Translations under genes and position numbers: made by a program
The notes under the pieces: generated by a model
The model's database searches: none
What the model saw: only the letters and a program-made list of their open reading frames with translations
What the model was told of the DNA's origin: nothing
Origin: Candidatus Bathyarchaeota archaeon
GTDB lineage: Archaea; Thermoproteota; Bathyarchaeia; Bathyarchaeales; WUQV01
Assembly (NCBI GenBank): GCA_009889585.1
Contig: WUQV01000207.1
Span: 1-7,917 of the forward strand
Length of the DNA stretch: 7,917 bases
Reading direction: 5' to 3'
Shown here: in pieces, positions 1-5,633 of the stretch
Layout of the letters: each line of letters opens with the position of its first letter
Numbering within the stretch: the first letter of the stretch is position 1

Positions 1-92
1 CTGAAGGCGTAAAGCCTCAGGCGAACGTCGGAAGCTCCCGACTTAGTCGTGGAGAGGCTCACCTTACGCTCTCCGAGATTAAGAGGGGCTAA
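1..92 (+). CDS. Probable C-terminal tail of an IS605-family TnpB (partial, runs in from upstream)
   Basis: Frame 3 is open from the window edge to TAA at 90-92 and reads EGVKPQANVGSSRLSRGEAH and onward; the other two plus frames stop at once (2-4 and 10-12). A GVKPQA-type tail followed by a GGAAGCTCCCGACT hairpin is what I know from the 3' ends of archaeal IS200/IS605 OrfB (TnpB) genes, where coding end and element end overlap. In the usual form the hairpin loop has one more T (CTTTAG), which in this frame would give a TAG stop inside the hairpin. Here the loop is CTTAG, so the frame runs on into the pyrH leader. TnpB is an RNA-guided nuclease related to Cas12; its catalytic RuvC part lies outside the window. 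The call rests on this short tail plus the hairpin, so it is tentative. Confidence 0.42.
   Translation, partial: EGVKPQANVGSSRLSRGEAHLTLSEIKRG
30..62 (+). mobile_element. IS200/IS605-type right-end hairpin
   Basis: GGAAGCTCCCGACT followed by TAGTCGTGGAG and AGGCTCAC folds as a stem: CTCC-CGAC (35-42) pairs with GTCG (46-49) and GGAG (51-54), with a bulged T at 50 and a TTA loop. The layout GGAAGC, hairpin, then (T)TCAC or CTCAC is the familiar right end of single-strand-transposed IS200/IS605 elements. No left end or TnpA is in view. In TnpB systems the guide RNA ends with this hairpin and then copies flanking DNA. If so, the bases after 62, which are the pyrH leader, would be the guide. Confidence 0.5.
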
Positions 93-94
93 GC

Positions 95-766
95 GTGAAA
101 CTCGTTATAAGGATAGGAGGATCCGTGATCGCTTCTCCTATTAACCCGAAGTTAATCGAGGAGTACGTCGAGCTGCTAAGGGGCTTGAGCTCATTAGGGC
201 ATAACGTAATAACTGTCGTTGGAGGAGGAAAATTAGCGAGGGATTTAATAGAATTGGCGAAGGAGTTAAAATTAAACGAGAGGGAGCAGGATGAAATAGC
301 GATTTTAGCATCAAGATTAATTGCTCAACTCTTCGTTAAGAAGCTTGGGAAGGATGGATGTGGATTTACGCCAACGTCGATTGAAGAGGCTATTAATTGC
401 TTAAAAACAGGTAAAGTAATCGTGATGGGAGGGTTAAGGCCGGGCATGACGACAGATGCCGTAGCTGCGATGGTGGCTGAGGAGCTCAAGGCCGACCTCT
501 TCGTTAAGGCTACGGATCAAGAGGGGGTTTATACGAAGGACCCGAGGGAGCACGTGGACGCTAAGAAGTTAGATCGAGCGACGTTCGAAGAGGTTTTAGA
601 GTTGCTCGAAAGGGGTCATAAGCCGGGGGTTCGTCGAATATTAGACCCAGAGGCTGTCGAAAGGTTGCAAGGAGCGAAAGTGAAGGCTGTAGTCGTCGAC
701 GGTCGTAAGCCTGAGAACTTGCTATTGGCAGTTAAAGGCGAAAGCGTGGGAACGATAATAGAGTAA
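95..766 (+). CDS. pyrH: UMP kinase, archaeal type
   Basis: Converts UMP plus ATP to UDP plus ADP in pyrimidine nucleotide synthesis; a cytoplasmic amino-acid-kinase-fold enzyme, hexameric in characterised relatives. At 223 aa it has the full archaeal length. Visible motifs are the N-terminal strand with IRIGGS (5-10), the phosphate-binding VVGGGK (41-46), the GGLRPGMTTDAVA uridylate/acceptor segment (112-124), the ATP-side KATDQEGVYTKDP (138-150), and the family ending GTIIE. It starts at GTG 95, preceded by a purine-rich GAGGGG (84-88) as ribosome site; no closer in-frame start is needed. The upstream open frame ends two bases before the GTG, so it may be read on a transcript coming from the element upstream. 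A T-run at 800-804 could end the message. No damaged or missing key residue is seen. Confidence 0.93.
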   Translation: MKLVIRIGGSVIASPINPKLIEEYVELLRGLSSLGHNVITVVGGGKLARDLIELAKELKLNEREQDEIAILASRLIAQLFVKKLGKDGCGFTPTSIEEAINCLKTGKVIVMGGLRPGMTTDAVAAMVAEELKADLFVKATDQEGVYTKDPREHVDAKKLDRATFEEVLELLERGHKPGVRRILDPEAVERLQGAKVKAVVVDGRKPENLLLAVKGESVGTIIE

Positions 767-1102
767 TCACAATAATGCTTAATTGGGCAATTTGACACAT
801 TTTTGAATTTATTGGAATAGTTTATAAGGCTCAATTTTGTATTTAGTTGAAGAATTCGTCAAAGATGCTTTGTACCGCTACCGCTTAACATCTTTTCACC
901 TTTGAGCCATTTTTTGATTCTTTGATGTTCTTGATCTGTTGATACTCTTTGCTACATAGCTCTATTGTTATAGTGGAAAGTCTTATAAATGTGGAGGTAA
1001 GCCTAATGTGAACGGCAGTTAGGCGCAGGGGCATAATTTATCATCAACCGAGTGAGAGACTTGACGAAAATGCTGCTCTTCCGCCCGGCCTCCATGTAGG
1101 TT
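767..1102. other. Gene-free stretch between pyrH and the endonuclease remnant
   Basis: No convincing gene. The first part is AT-rich, with a T-run at 800-804 that may terminate pyrH. Two good archaeal TATA-like boxes stand on the plus strand: TTTATAAG at 821-828 and CTTATAAA at 982-989. The second would place a start near 1012, just ahead of the decayed endonuclease region, and may be its old promoter. Short protein-like frames occur on both strands (for example VEEFVKDALYRYR, 848-886 plus) but they lack starts and contradict each other, so I do not call them. GCAGGGG at 1025-1031 matches the first seven bases of the tRNA-Leu at 1704, possibly by chance. Confidence 0.35.
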
Positions 1103-1465
1103 ATGGATGGCTTTCTGATGAGTGAAGGCTTTCATGCGAGAAGGGAGGTGAGCCATGATTCTCCGGATTACGGAGATTGTTAAGGATGTTTTAGGCGTTG
1201 AACCCATTAAGTCCTATGAGCGTGTAAGAAGGGATGAAATTATGGTTTGAAGCAGACGGATGCAAGTTCTGAATCTCTTTTGAAATTATGGTCTTCTGCA
1301 AGGTAGAAAAGCCGAGAAGGTCTGCACTCCTAAACAAATTCTTGAATCCAGCGATGAAGCTATAATCAAAGCTTTCTTGCGTTTGGTACAGACGATCGCT
1401 TCAGTCTTCGGGTTGATCGTGGCCCTCGTGTGAAGATTCAAGTTAGGAGTAAGAAACGAGAGACG
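1103..1465 (+). pseudogene. Decayed LAGLIDADG homing endonuclease
   Basis: No intact frame, but pieces in order resemble a LAGLIDADG DNA endonuclease. They are VMDGFLMSEGFHARREVSH (1100-1156, frame 2), like a degenerate first LAGLIDADG helix; ITEIVKDVLGVEP (1167-1205, frame 3), matching the 'lie in wait' helix before the second strand pair; NYGLLQGRKAEKV (1284-1322) and TPKQILESSDEAIIKAFLR (1326-1382), matching the G..xGxK...vP..il.s....aFLRg signature; then GTDDRFSLRV and RVKIQVRSKK (1385-1456) after a shift back to frame 2. In frame 3 there are TGA stops at 1248 and 1281, and frame changes fall near 1156 and 1384. A good ribosome site GGGAGGTGA (1143-1151) precedes an ATG at 1155. Such enzymes spread introns in archaeal tRNA and rRNA genes, which fits the nearby tRNA-Leu. 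The remnant cannot make an active enzyme as read. Confidence 0.6.
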
Positions 1466-1703
1466 ACTTCATTCATCTGGCTGGTCAACTTGATTTTTTC
1501 ATTTCGCCCTATACGTATCCCCCACCCAGAGGCAGGAATAAGACTCCCCTTCAGGTCGCATACACGACGCAAACAAAGCAGGTAGTCAGATGAATGGAAG
1601 GAGCGGGCTCAATCAAAGACTCCCATATACAACGATACTAATTTTGGAAAAAGATAATAGAAACCGAGGGAAGCTAAAGAACGGCTCTGCCGGAACGCTG
1701 GGT
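1466..1703. other. Spacer between endonuclease remnant and tRNA-Leu
   Basis: The endonuclease frame stays open to TAG at 1583-1585 but no longer resembles the family. A T-run at 1494-1499 is present. I see no clear gene here. An open frame across 1590-1844 overlaps the tRNA and is not a gene. Just before the tRNA, GCTCTGCC (1684-1691) is the exact reverse complement of GGCAGAGC in the tRNA D-arm (1712-1719). Confidence 0.4.
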
Positions 1704-1816
1704 GCAGGGGTGGCAGAGCATGGTCAAACCAGTATGGGTACAAAGGGGCTAAATGCGCGGGACTCAAGATCCCGTCCCATAGGGGTTCGTGGGTTCAAAT
1801 CCCACCCCCTGCACCA
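1704..1816 (+). tRNA. tRNA-Leu (anticodon CAA) with a 25-base insert in the D-loop; CCA encoded
   Basis: Decodes UUG. Acceptor GCAGGGG (1704-1710) pairs perfectly with CCCCTGC (1806-1812), discriminator A, then encoded CCA. D-stem GCA (1713-1715) pairs with TGC (1754-1756). Anticodon stem CGGGA/TCCCG (1758-1762, 1770-1774) encloses loop CTCAAGA, giving CAA at 1765-1767. The long class II variable arm CCC-ATA-GGG (1776-1784) is typical of leucine tRNA. T-arm is GTGGG/CCCAC with loop TTCAAAT. The D-loop should be GAGCATGGTCAAA followed directly by TGC, but 25 bases (1729-1753) lie in between. Removing them leaves a normal 88-base tRNA. The insert contains AGTATGGGTACAAA, an imperfect copy of the D-loop itself. 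I could not draw a bulge-helix-bulge splice motif at any of the possible junctions, so intron is not proven. Confidence 0.88.
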
Positions 1817-1840
1817 CCAAAATCTGCTGGAGAGAATGCC

Positions 1841-2926
1841 ATGAAGAGAGAAACCCTTACTCGAAGCCTAAAAGAGATGATGGAGAGAATAAGACACGCG
1901 TTTCTTCCAGTAACTATCCTTAGAGTCTATGTACATGGAAGCTATATCAGGGGAGATGATCTGCCAGGGGATTTGGACATAGTCATTCTTGCGAAGGTTA
2001 AGGATGAATGGGCCCAGTGGCATGAAGCTTTCAGTAGTCTTAGCGAGTGCCATAGCCTTATTTGGGAATGTTATGAGAAAGGTATGACTTTGGAAGATGT
2101 AATGCGTGGTCCATTAGCTCTAGAGGTCGAAAAAAGAGGTATTCCATTGGAGTGGGTAGCTACGATGAATTGGAGTGAATTTTGGGGACGCACGACACCT
2201 TACATCCCTTATATGTTGTCCTGGGATAGGATTACTAAACGAATCTTAACGAAAGGAATGAAGGGCATTCACATACAACTTGAGACTTTAAGTGAAATGT
2301 TCACTCCTATATCTGGTAGACTTTATAAGTATTATGACATTCCTGTTTTCTTAATTTGGTCTAATGAGTCACCTGAAGCATTTGAGCTTGAACCCAATGC
2401 GGGTGAGTACGAAGCCTACTTGAAGCTAGAGCACGAAAAGCTTCAAACAGATTTAGCTGATGCTCGCTTTCTTAAAACGGTTGGAGAGCTCTTGATAGAA
2501 AGATGTCTATTAATTGTGCCAAAAGAGAAGCTCGTCGATGTGGCACTCTGGGTGCTTTCGAACACTCCTAAATACGAAGTATCAGAAGAACTGCTACGCC
2601 TATCACTCAAAAAATTTGGCATACCAGAACATAAAGTCTATGCAATTAAACAGCGAGGAACAAAAACTTGGTATGAATTAGCGCGAACCGACGAAGAAGA
2701 GATCGAACTTAAAGAACGTGTTAAGACTCTTGAATGTAGAAGTGAGGTTGAGTCAATGATTCAAAAACTATTAAGAAAACTTATCCCTAAAGATAAAGCC
2801 GCAAAGGTTAGCTGCCAAATTCTAAATCTTGAAAAAGGCAAAGTGATACTTCAAGTTACGAAGCCAGCTAGCATGGATCCTTACAAGCTTCCGTGCATAT
2901 TGGGAATGCCGTGGTTTCAAAGTTGA
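1841..2926 (+). CDS. Nucleotidyltransferase-fold protein of unknown role
   Basis: 361 aa. The N-terminal part (about 1-110) carries a DNA polymerase beta-superfamily nucleotidyltransferase signature: VHGSYIRGDDLPGDLDIVI (31-49), that is a GS pair (33-34) followed by DLD (44-46), whose two aspartates would bind the metal. A strand ending IPLEWV (101-106) could supply the third acid, which is a guess. Residues 110-280 are mostly helical with many aromatics, and 283-361 is charged and unlike anything I recognise. Families with this signature include MNT-type antitoxins, antibiotic-modifying enzymes and CCA-adding enzymes; none fits the whole length. Ribosome site GGAGAG (1829-1834) supports ATG 1841, 24 bases after the tRNA-Leu CCA, so it may be read through from the tRNA promoter. 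The next gene follows on the same strand after 88 bases. Together they lie between a tRNA-Leu and a tRNA-Leu half, suggesting an acquired pair, perhaps toxin-antitoxin-like; this is inference. Confidence 0.75.
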   Translation: MKRETLTRSLKEMMERIRHAFLPVTILRVYVHGSYIRGDDLPGDLDIVILAKVKDEWAQWHEAFSSLSECHSLIWECYEKGMTLEDVMRGPLALEVEKRGIPLEWVATMNWSEFWGRTTPYIPYMLSWDRITKRILTKGMKGIHIQLETLSEMFTPISGRLYKYYDIPVFLIWSNESPEAFELEPNAGEYEAYLKLEHEKLQTDLADARFLKTVGELLIERCLLIVPKEKLVDVALWVLSNTPKYEVSEELLRLSLKKFGIPEHKVYAIKQRGTKTWYELARTDEEEIELKERVKTLECRSEVESMIQKLLRKLIPKDKAAKVSCQILNLEKGKVILQVTKPASMDPYKLPCILGMPWFQS

Positions 2927-2977
2927 GGAATTTTTTGGGCAGATGTATGGAGAGAAAGAATTGTCTTTACCTCTTGA

Positions 2978-2987
2978 CTTAAATAAG
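2978..2987 (+). promoter_or_regulatory. Possible TATA box for the coiled-coil gene
   Basis: CTTAAATAAG lies 28-37 bases ahead of the ATG at 3015, the right distance for a short-leader or leaderless archaeal transcript. The 88-base gap after the nucleotidyltransferase also begins with a T-run (TTTTTT near 2932-2937) that could end its message, so the small gene may have its own promoter. Based on pattern and spacing only. Confidence 0.35.
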
Positions 2988-3014
2988 GAGAAATCACGAT
3001 CAAGTTAGGAAAAT

Positions 3015-3302
3015 ATGCAGGTGAATGAAGTGAGCTTAGCAGAGACGAACAAAAAAATGCGTAAAGAAATTGAGTTATTAAGGAAGGAGGTAAGGGCATT
3101 ATCAGCTATTTACTGGGGACTTTTACAATTTACGTCTGAAGATCAAAGGAGCCAGGTAAAGTCAGAAATGAGAAATATACTTAGTTTGAATTTTTCTGAA
3201 GAGGAATTGAACTCTTACTACAAAAGGAGTTCTGACCGCGCATTTCTCACTACTTTAGAATCTGATATTCGCGAAATTATTAAATCTATGAGAAAAGAAT
3301 GA
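3015..3302 (+). CDS. Small coiled-coil protein, unknown function
   Basis: Up to 95 aa, highly charged, no signal peptide or membrane segment. Residues 9-31 (ETNKKMRKEIELLRKEVRAL) form a heptad-like coiled coil; a hydrophobic-aromatic stretch AIYWGLLQF (31-39) follows; the rest is predicted helical and ends in REIIKSMRKE. I recognise no family. It has no histidine, so it cannot carry the R-x4-H motif of a HEPN partner for the upstream nucleotidyltransferase. The start is uncertain: ATG 3015 has only a weak AGGA ahead of it, whereas GTG 3030 (codon 6) has AGGTGA at 3019-3024 with five-base spacing and would give 90 aa. Same strand as, and downstream of, the nucleotidyltransferase; it ends 24 bases before the half-tRNA. 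A small helical partner or antidote of that enzyme is a reasonable but untested idea. Confidence 0.6.
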   Translation: MQVNEVSLAETNKKMRKEIELLRKEVRALSAIYWGLLQFTSEDQRSQVKSEMRNILSLNFSEEELNSYYKRSSDRAFLTTLESDIREIIKSMRKE

Positions 3303-3326
3303 CTACGTCTAATTGTAAGGCTACAT

Positions 3327-3379
3327 ACTCAAGACCCTTCCATGATGGTTCACAGGTTCGAACCCTGCCCGCCGCACCA
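3327..3379 (+). pseudogene. Isolated 3' half of a leucine-type tRNA (anticodon loop to CCA)
   Basis: Reads as the 3' part of a class II tRNA: loop CTCAAGA (3328-3334; anticodon would be CAA), stem strand CCCTT (3335-3339), short variable arm CCA-TGA-TGG (3340-3348), T-arm ACAGG, TTCGAAC, CCTGC (3352-3368, outermost pair A-C mismatched), acceptor strand CCGCCGC (3369-3375), A, then CCA. The partner acceptor strand GCGGCGG and a D-arm are absent upstream; only AAGG at 3317-3320 hints at the other anticodon strand. It aligns along its length with the 3' half of the tRNA-Leu at 1704 but is clearly diverged. Possible readings are the att scar of an element integrated in a tRNA gene, a broken tRNA, or a split-tRNA 3' half gene. 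Confidence 0.65.
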
Positions 3380-3578
3380 AGATCCCTCTTATGATGTAGC
3401 GTTATGAAGAGAATTGAATATAGCCTCAGCTCGTTAAACAACTTTTAAGAAAATTCGAAGGCAGCTCAAGGAAGAGATCTTAAAAGAAGCGTTAAGTAAA
3501 CCTTAAACCATCATCTAAACGTATAATGTTAAAACCTTTGAATGAAAATTAATAGAAAATCAAGAGGGAGATTATAAG
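3380..3578. other. Intergenic stretch with one short remnant frame
   Basis: No real gene. A short frame reading FKKIRRQLKEEILKEALSKP then stop (about 3443-3505, plus) looks protein-like but has a stop just upstream and no start, so it may be the scar of a lost gene. On the minus strand, past the rpoK stop at 3579, the T-rich run (AGATTTTCTATTAATTTTC on that strand, about 3545-3565) could end the thermosome-rpoK message. Confidence 0.3.
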
Positions 3579-3830
3579 TTAGCGCTCTTTCTTCTCCCCT
3601 TCTAAGAGTAACTTCAATGGTATATCTTGATAAGTTCCATTTGGCAACGTCCTACGTATGATCATCGGTAAGACCCCGCTTTCGAGCTCCTTTAAGGCTA
3701 TTTCGATCGAGCTCTTAAGTTCCTTTGAAGGCTTAATGAATAATGGAGCGCCCATGGATATTTGAAGGGCCCTAGCCCCCACTACCCTAGCCTTCTCAAA
3801 GCGAGTTAACCTAGGAGGGCCGAAGCAGAT
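3579..3830 (-). CDS. rpoK: RNA polymerase subunit K (RPB6/omega homologue); start codon non-standard or damaged
   Basis: Small core subunit that helps assemble and stabilise archaeal RNA polymerase. The protein contains PPRLTRFEKARVVGARALQ then ISMGAPLFI, and later ELESGVLPMIIRRTLPNG, which are the family hallmarks (TRFEKARIIGARALQ..MGAP and G.lP..I.R.lP.G). The first standard start in frame is GTG at 3782, which would cut off the conserved TRFEKAR helix and give 67 aa. Upstream the frame stays open past 3866, into the end of the thermosome gene, without any ATG, GTG or TTG. The end given here is an ATC at 3830-3828, three bases after AAAAGGAG (3833-3840, minus strand); it would give 83 aa. 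That choice is only a suggestion. A rare initiator, a base error or a real mutation would all fit. The gene lies in another frame directly behind the thermosome gene (stop at 3863), so the two are probably one transcript. Confidence 0.85.
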   Translation of the reverse strand: MCFGPPRLTRFEKARVVGARALQISMGAPLFIKPSKELKSSIEIALKELESGVLPMIIRRTLPNGTYQDIPLKLLLEGEKKER

Positions 3831-3862
3831 CTTCTCCTTTTCCCTATTCTCGCCAGGCGTGG

Positions 3863-5512
3863 TTACTCTAGCTCCCCTACCCCTTCTTCAGGCTTCTCCG
3901 GGACCTTCGGCGGCATCTTCGGGGGCTTCATCTTCGCCGCCGATATTATGTCGTCTATCTTTAATATCATCGTCGCGGCTTCCGCTGCGGACTTAATGGC
4001 TTGTTTTTTCACTATCAAGGGGTCGTAGACGTCGATCTCCCGTACGTCCCTAACCTTCCCCCCGTGGACGTCTACGCCCGCCCAAATCTCGCCCTTTTCA
4101 TGTCTCGCCCGGATCTCGGACATTATGTCTATCGGGTCGAGCCCTGCGTTCGCAGCCAACGTTATAGGTATCGACTCCACGGCTTCGGCGAAGCTCATCA
4201 CGGCTAATTGCTCACGACCCGGGAGGGTTTGCGCGTATTCCCTTAGCAAACGTGCGGCCTCCGCCTCTGGAGCTCCTCCGCCAGCGAGGACCTTCGGCTC
4301 TTCAACGACGTCACGGGCGACGCAAAGCGCGTCGTGCACAGAGCGCTCCGCTTCGTCGACGATGCGCTCCGCTCCCCCTCGGATTAATATCGTGACGGAG
4401 CGCGGGTTCTTGCAGCCTTCGACGAACGTCATCTTATCATCTCCTATTTTTCGCTCTTCAACTAACTCTGCATAACCTAAATCCGCCTCAGTTAAATCAT
4501 CTAAGTTAGTAACGATCCTACCTCCACATGCCTTTGCTAATTTCTCAACATCTGACTTCTTCACCCTTCTTACAGCTAAAATGCCCTTCCTAGCTAAGAA
4601 GTGTTGTGCAATATCATCAATTCCCTTTTGGCATACAACTACATTTGCTCCACTAGCTACAATATTATTAACCATCCTTTGTAGGATACTCTCTTCCTCC
4701 CTTAAAAAGGCCTCCATTTGTTCAGGGCTTTCTATATTAATCTTTGCATCAAACTCAGTTTTCTCTATCTCTAAAGAGCAATCAAGTAAAGCTATCTTAG
4801 CCTTTTCAACTCGCTTCGGCATACCAGGATGAACTACCTCCTTATCGAGGACTATGCCATGCACGAGCTTAGTATCCGTGAGGGACTCGCCGGGCTTCTT
4901 CTCAACCTTCACGTCGTCTACGTCCACCTTATATTGATCGCCTCTTTTCTCAGCCACTTGTAGCACGGCTTTAACGGCTAAATCAGCGAGTATCTCGCGA
5001 TGCTCAGCTACGAACTTGCTGGCCATCGCCGTCATGGCCACCTTCTTCAACATCCCCTCCTCGGTTGGTTCGACCTTAATGGCTATGTTCTCTAACACCC
5101 CTAACGCCTTATCGACGGCCTTCCTATAGCCGTCGATTATGACCGTCGGATGTATGTTCTTCGCGAGGAGCTCCTCACCCTTAACCAAGAGCTCGCCCGC
5201 TAAAACCACGGCCGTCGTCGTCCCATCGCCAACTTCATGATCTTGAGCCTTGGCTATTTCGACCATCATCTTAGCGGCTGGATGTTGTACGTCCATCTCG
5301 TCGAGGATAGTCCGTCCGTCGCTCGTGATCGTGACGTCCCCGAAGCTGTCGACTAACATCTTGTCCATGCCCTTAGGCCCTAAGGACGTCTTCACGGCTT
5401 CAGCGACGATCCTAGCAGCCGTGATGTTAGCGTGTTGAACCTCCTTGCCTCTGGATCGAGTCGAGCCCTCCTTCAACACGAGGACCGGGACTCCAGCTAA
5501 TTCTACGGCCAC
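3863..5512 (-). CDS. thsA: Thermosome subunit (group II chaperonin)
   Basis: ATP-driven double-ring chaperonin that folds proteins in the cytoplasm of archaea; related to eukaryotic CCT. At 549 aa it is complete. Equatorial domain: SLGPKGMDKML (43-53), TITSDGRT (61-68; most relatives have NDG), GDGTTTAVV (95-103) for ATP and magnesium, and later ANAGLDPIDI plus WAGVDVHGGKV. The hydrolytic aspartate is in SVHDAL (D394). Residues of about 215-365 are the apical substrate-binding domain. The tail is KMPPKVPEKPEEGVGELE rather than the common GGM repeats. The start is GTG 5512, with AGGGG about ten bases ahead and a TATA box at 5559-5566. The subunit letter is a guess, since paralogues are not in view. 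Bases 4441-4800, coding the apical domain, are much richer in AT (about 33-40% GC by my count) than flanking parts of the gene (about 50-70%). Confidence 0.97.
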   Translation of the reverse strand: MAVELAGVPVLVLKEGSTRSRGKEVQHANITAARIVAEAVKTSLGPKGMDKMLVDSFGDVTITSDGRTILDEMDVQHPAAKMMVEIAKAQDHEVGDGTTTAVVLAGELLVKGEELLAKNIHPTVIIDGYRKAVDKALGVLENIAIKVEPTEEGMLKKVAMTAMASKFVAEHREILADLAVKAVLQVAEKRGDQYKVDVDDVKVEKKPGESLTDTKLVHGIVLDKEVVHPGMPKRVEKAKIALLDCSLEIEKTEFDAKINIESPEQMEAFLREEESILQRMVNNIVASGANVVVCQKGIDDIAQHFLARKGILAVRRVKKSDVEKLAKACGGRIVTNLDDLTEADLGYAELVEERKIGDDKMTFVEGCKNPRSVTILIRGGAERIVDEAERSVHDALCVARDVVEEPKVLAGGGAPEAEAARLLREYAQTLPGREQLAVMSFAEAVESIPITLAANAGLDPIDIMSEIRARHEKGEIWAGVDVHGGKVRDVREIDVYDPLIVKKQAIKSAAEAATMILKIDDIISAAKMKPPKMPPKVPEKPEEGVGELE

Positions 5513-5558
5513 CTTTCGCGAACCCCTAACTCAAGGTAATGTCGTTAAATAGAAGTGC

Positions 5559-5566
5559 GTTATAAG
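5559..5566 (-). promoter_or_regulatory. TATA box of the thermosome-rpoK transcript
   Basis: On the minus strand CTTATAAC lies about 47 bases ahead of the GTG start, preceded by a purine-rich GCGAAATC that could serve as BRE. Transcription would start near 5535, giving a leader of about 20 bases that contains AGGGG. Confidence 0.6.
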
Positions 5567-5633
5567 GATTTCGCTGAACCTTAAACGACGCGTACACTTT
5601 TACGCTCCAATGGCTTTTTAACTTTAAACCGAA

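Noticed and set aside
860..990. Protein-like tails on both strands upstream of the endonuclease remnant
   Set aside because: Several short frames look plausible at once, none with a start or a family match, so none can be supported.
1111..1160. C/D box small RNA (CTGATGAG box)
   Set aside because: No second box pair at the right spacing; the stretch is better explained by the LAGLIDADG remnant.
1729..1753. Canonical bulge-helix-bulge intron in tRNA-Leu
   Set aside because: None of the four possible junction phases gives the required four-pair central helix between the intron start and the 3' exon.
1590..1844. 84-codon plus-strand open frame
   Set aside because: It runs straight through the tRNA-Leu and has no protein-like features.
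4125..4475. 116-codon plus-strand open frame inside the thermosome
   Set aside because: Antisense shadow in GC-rich coding sequence; Ala/Ser-rich without family likeness.
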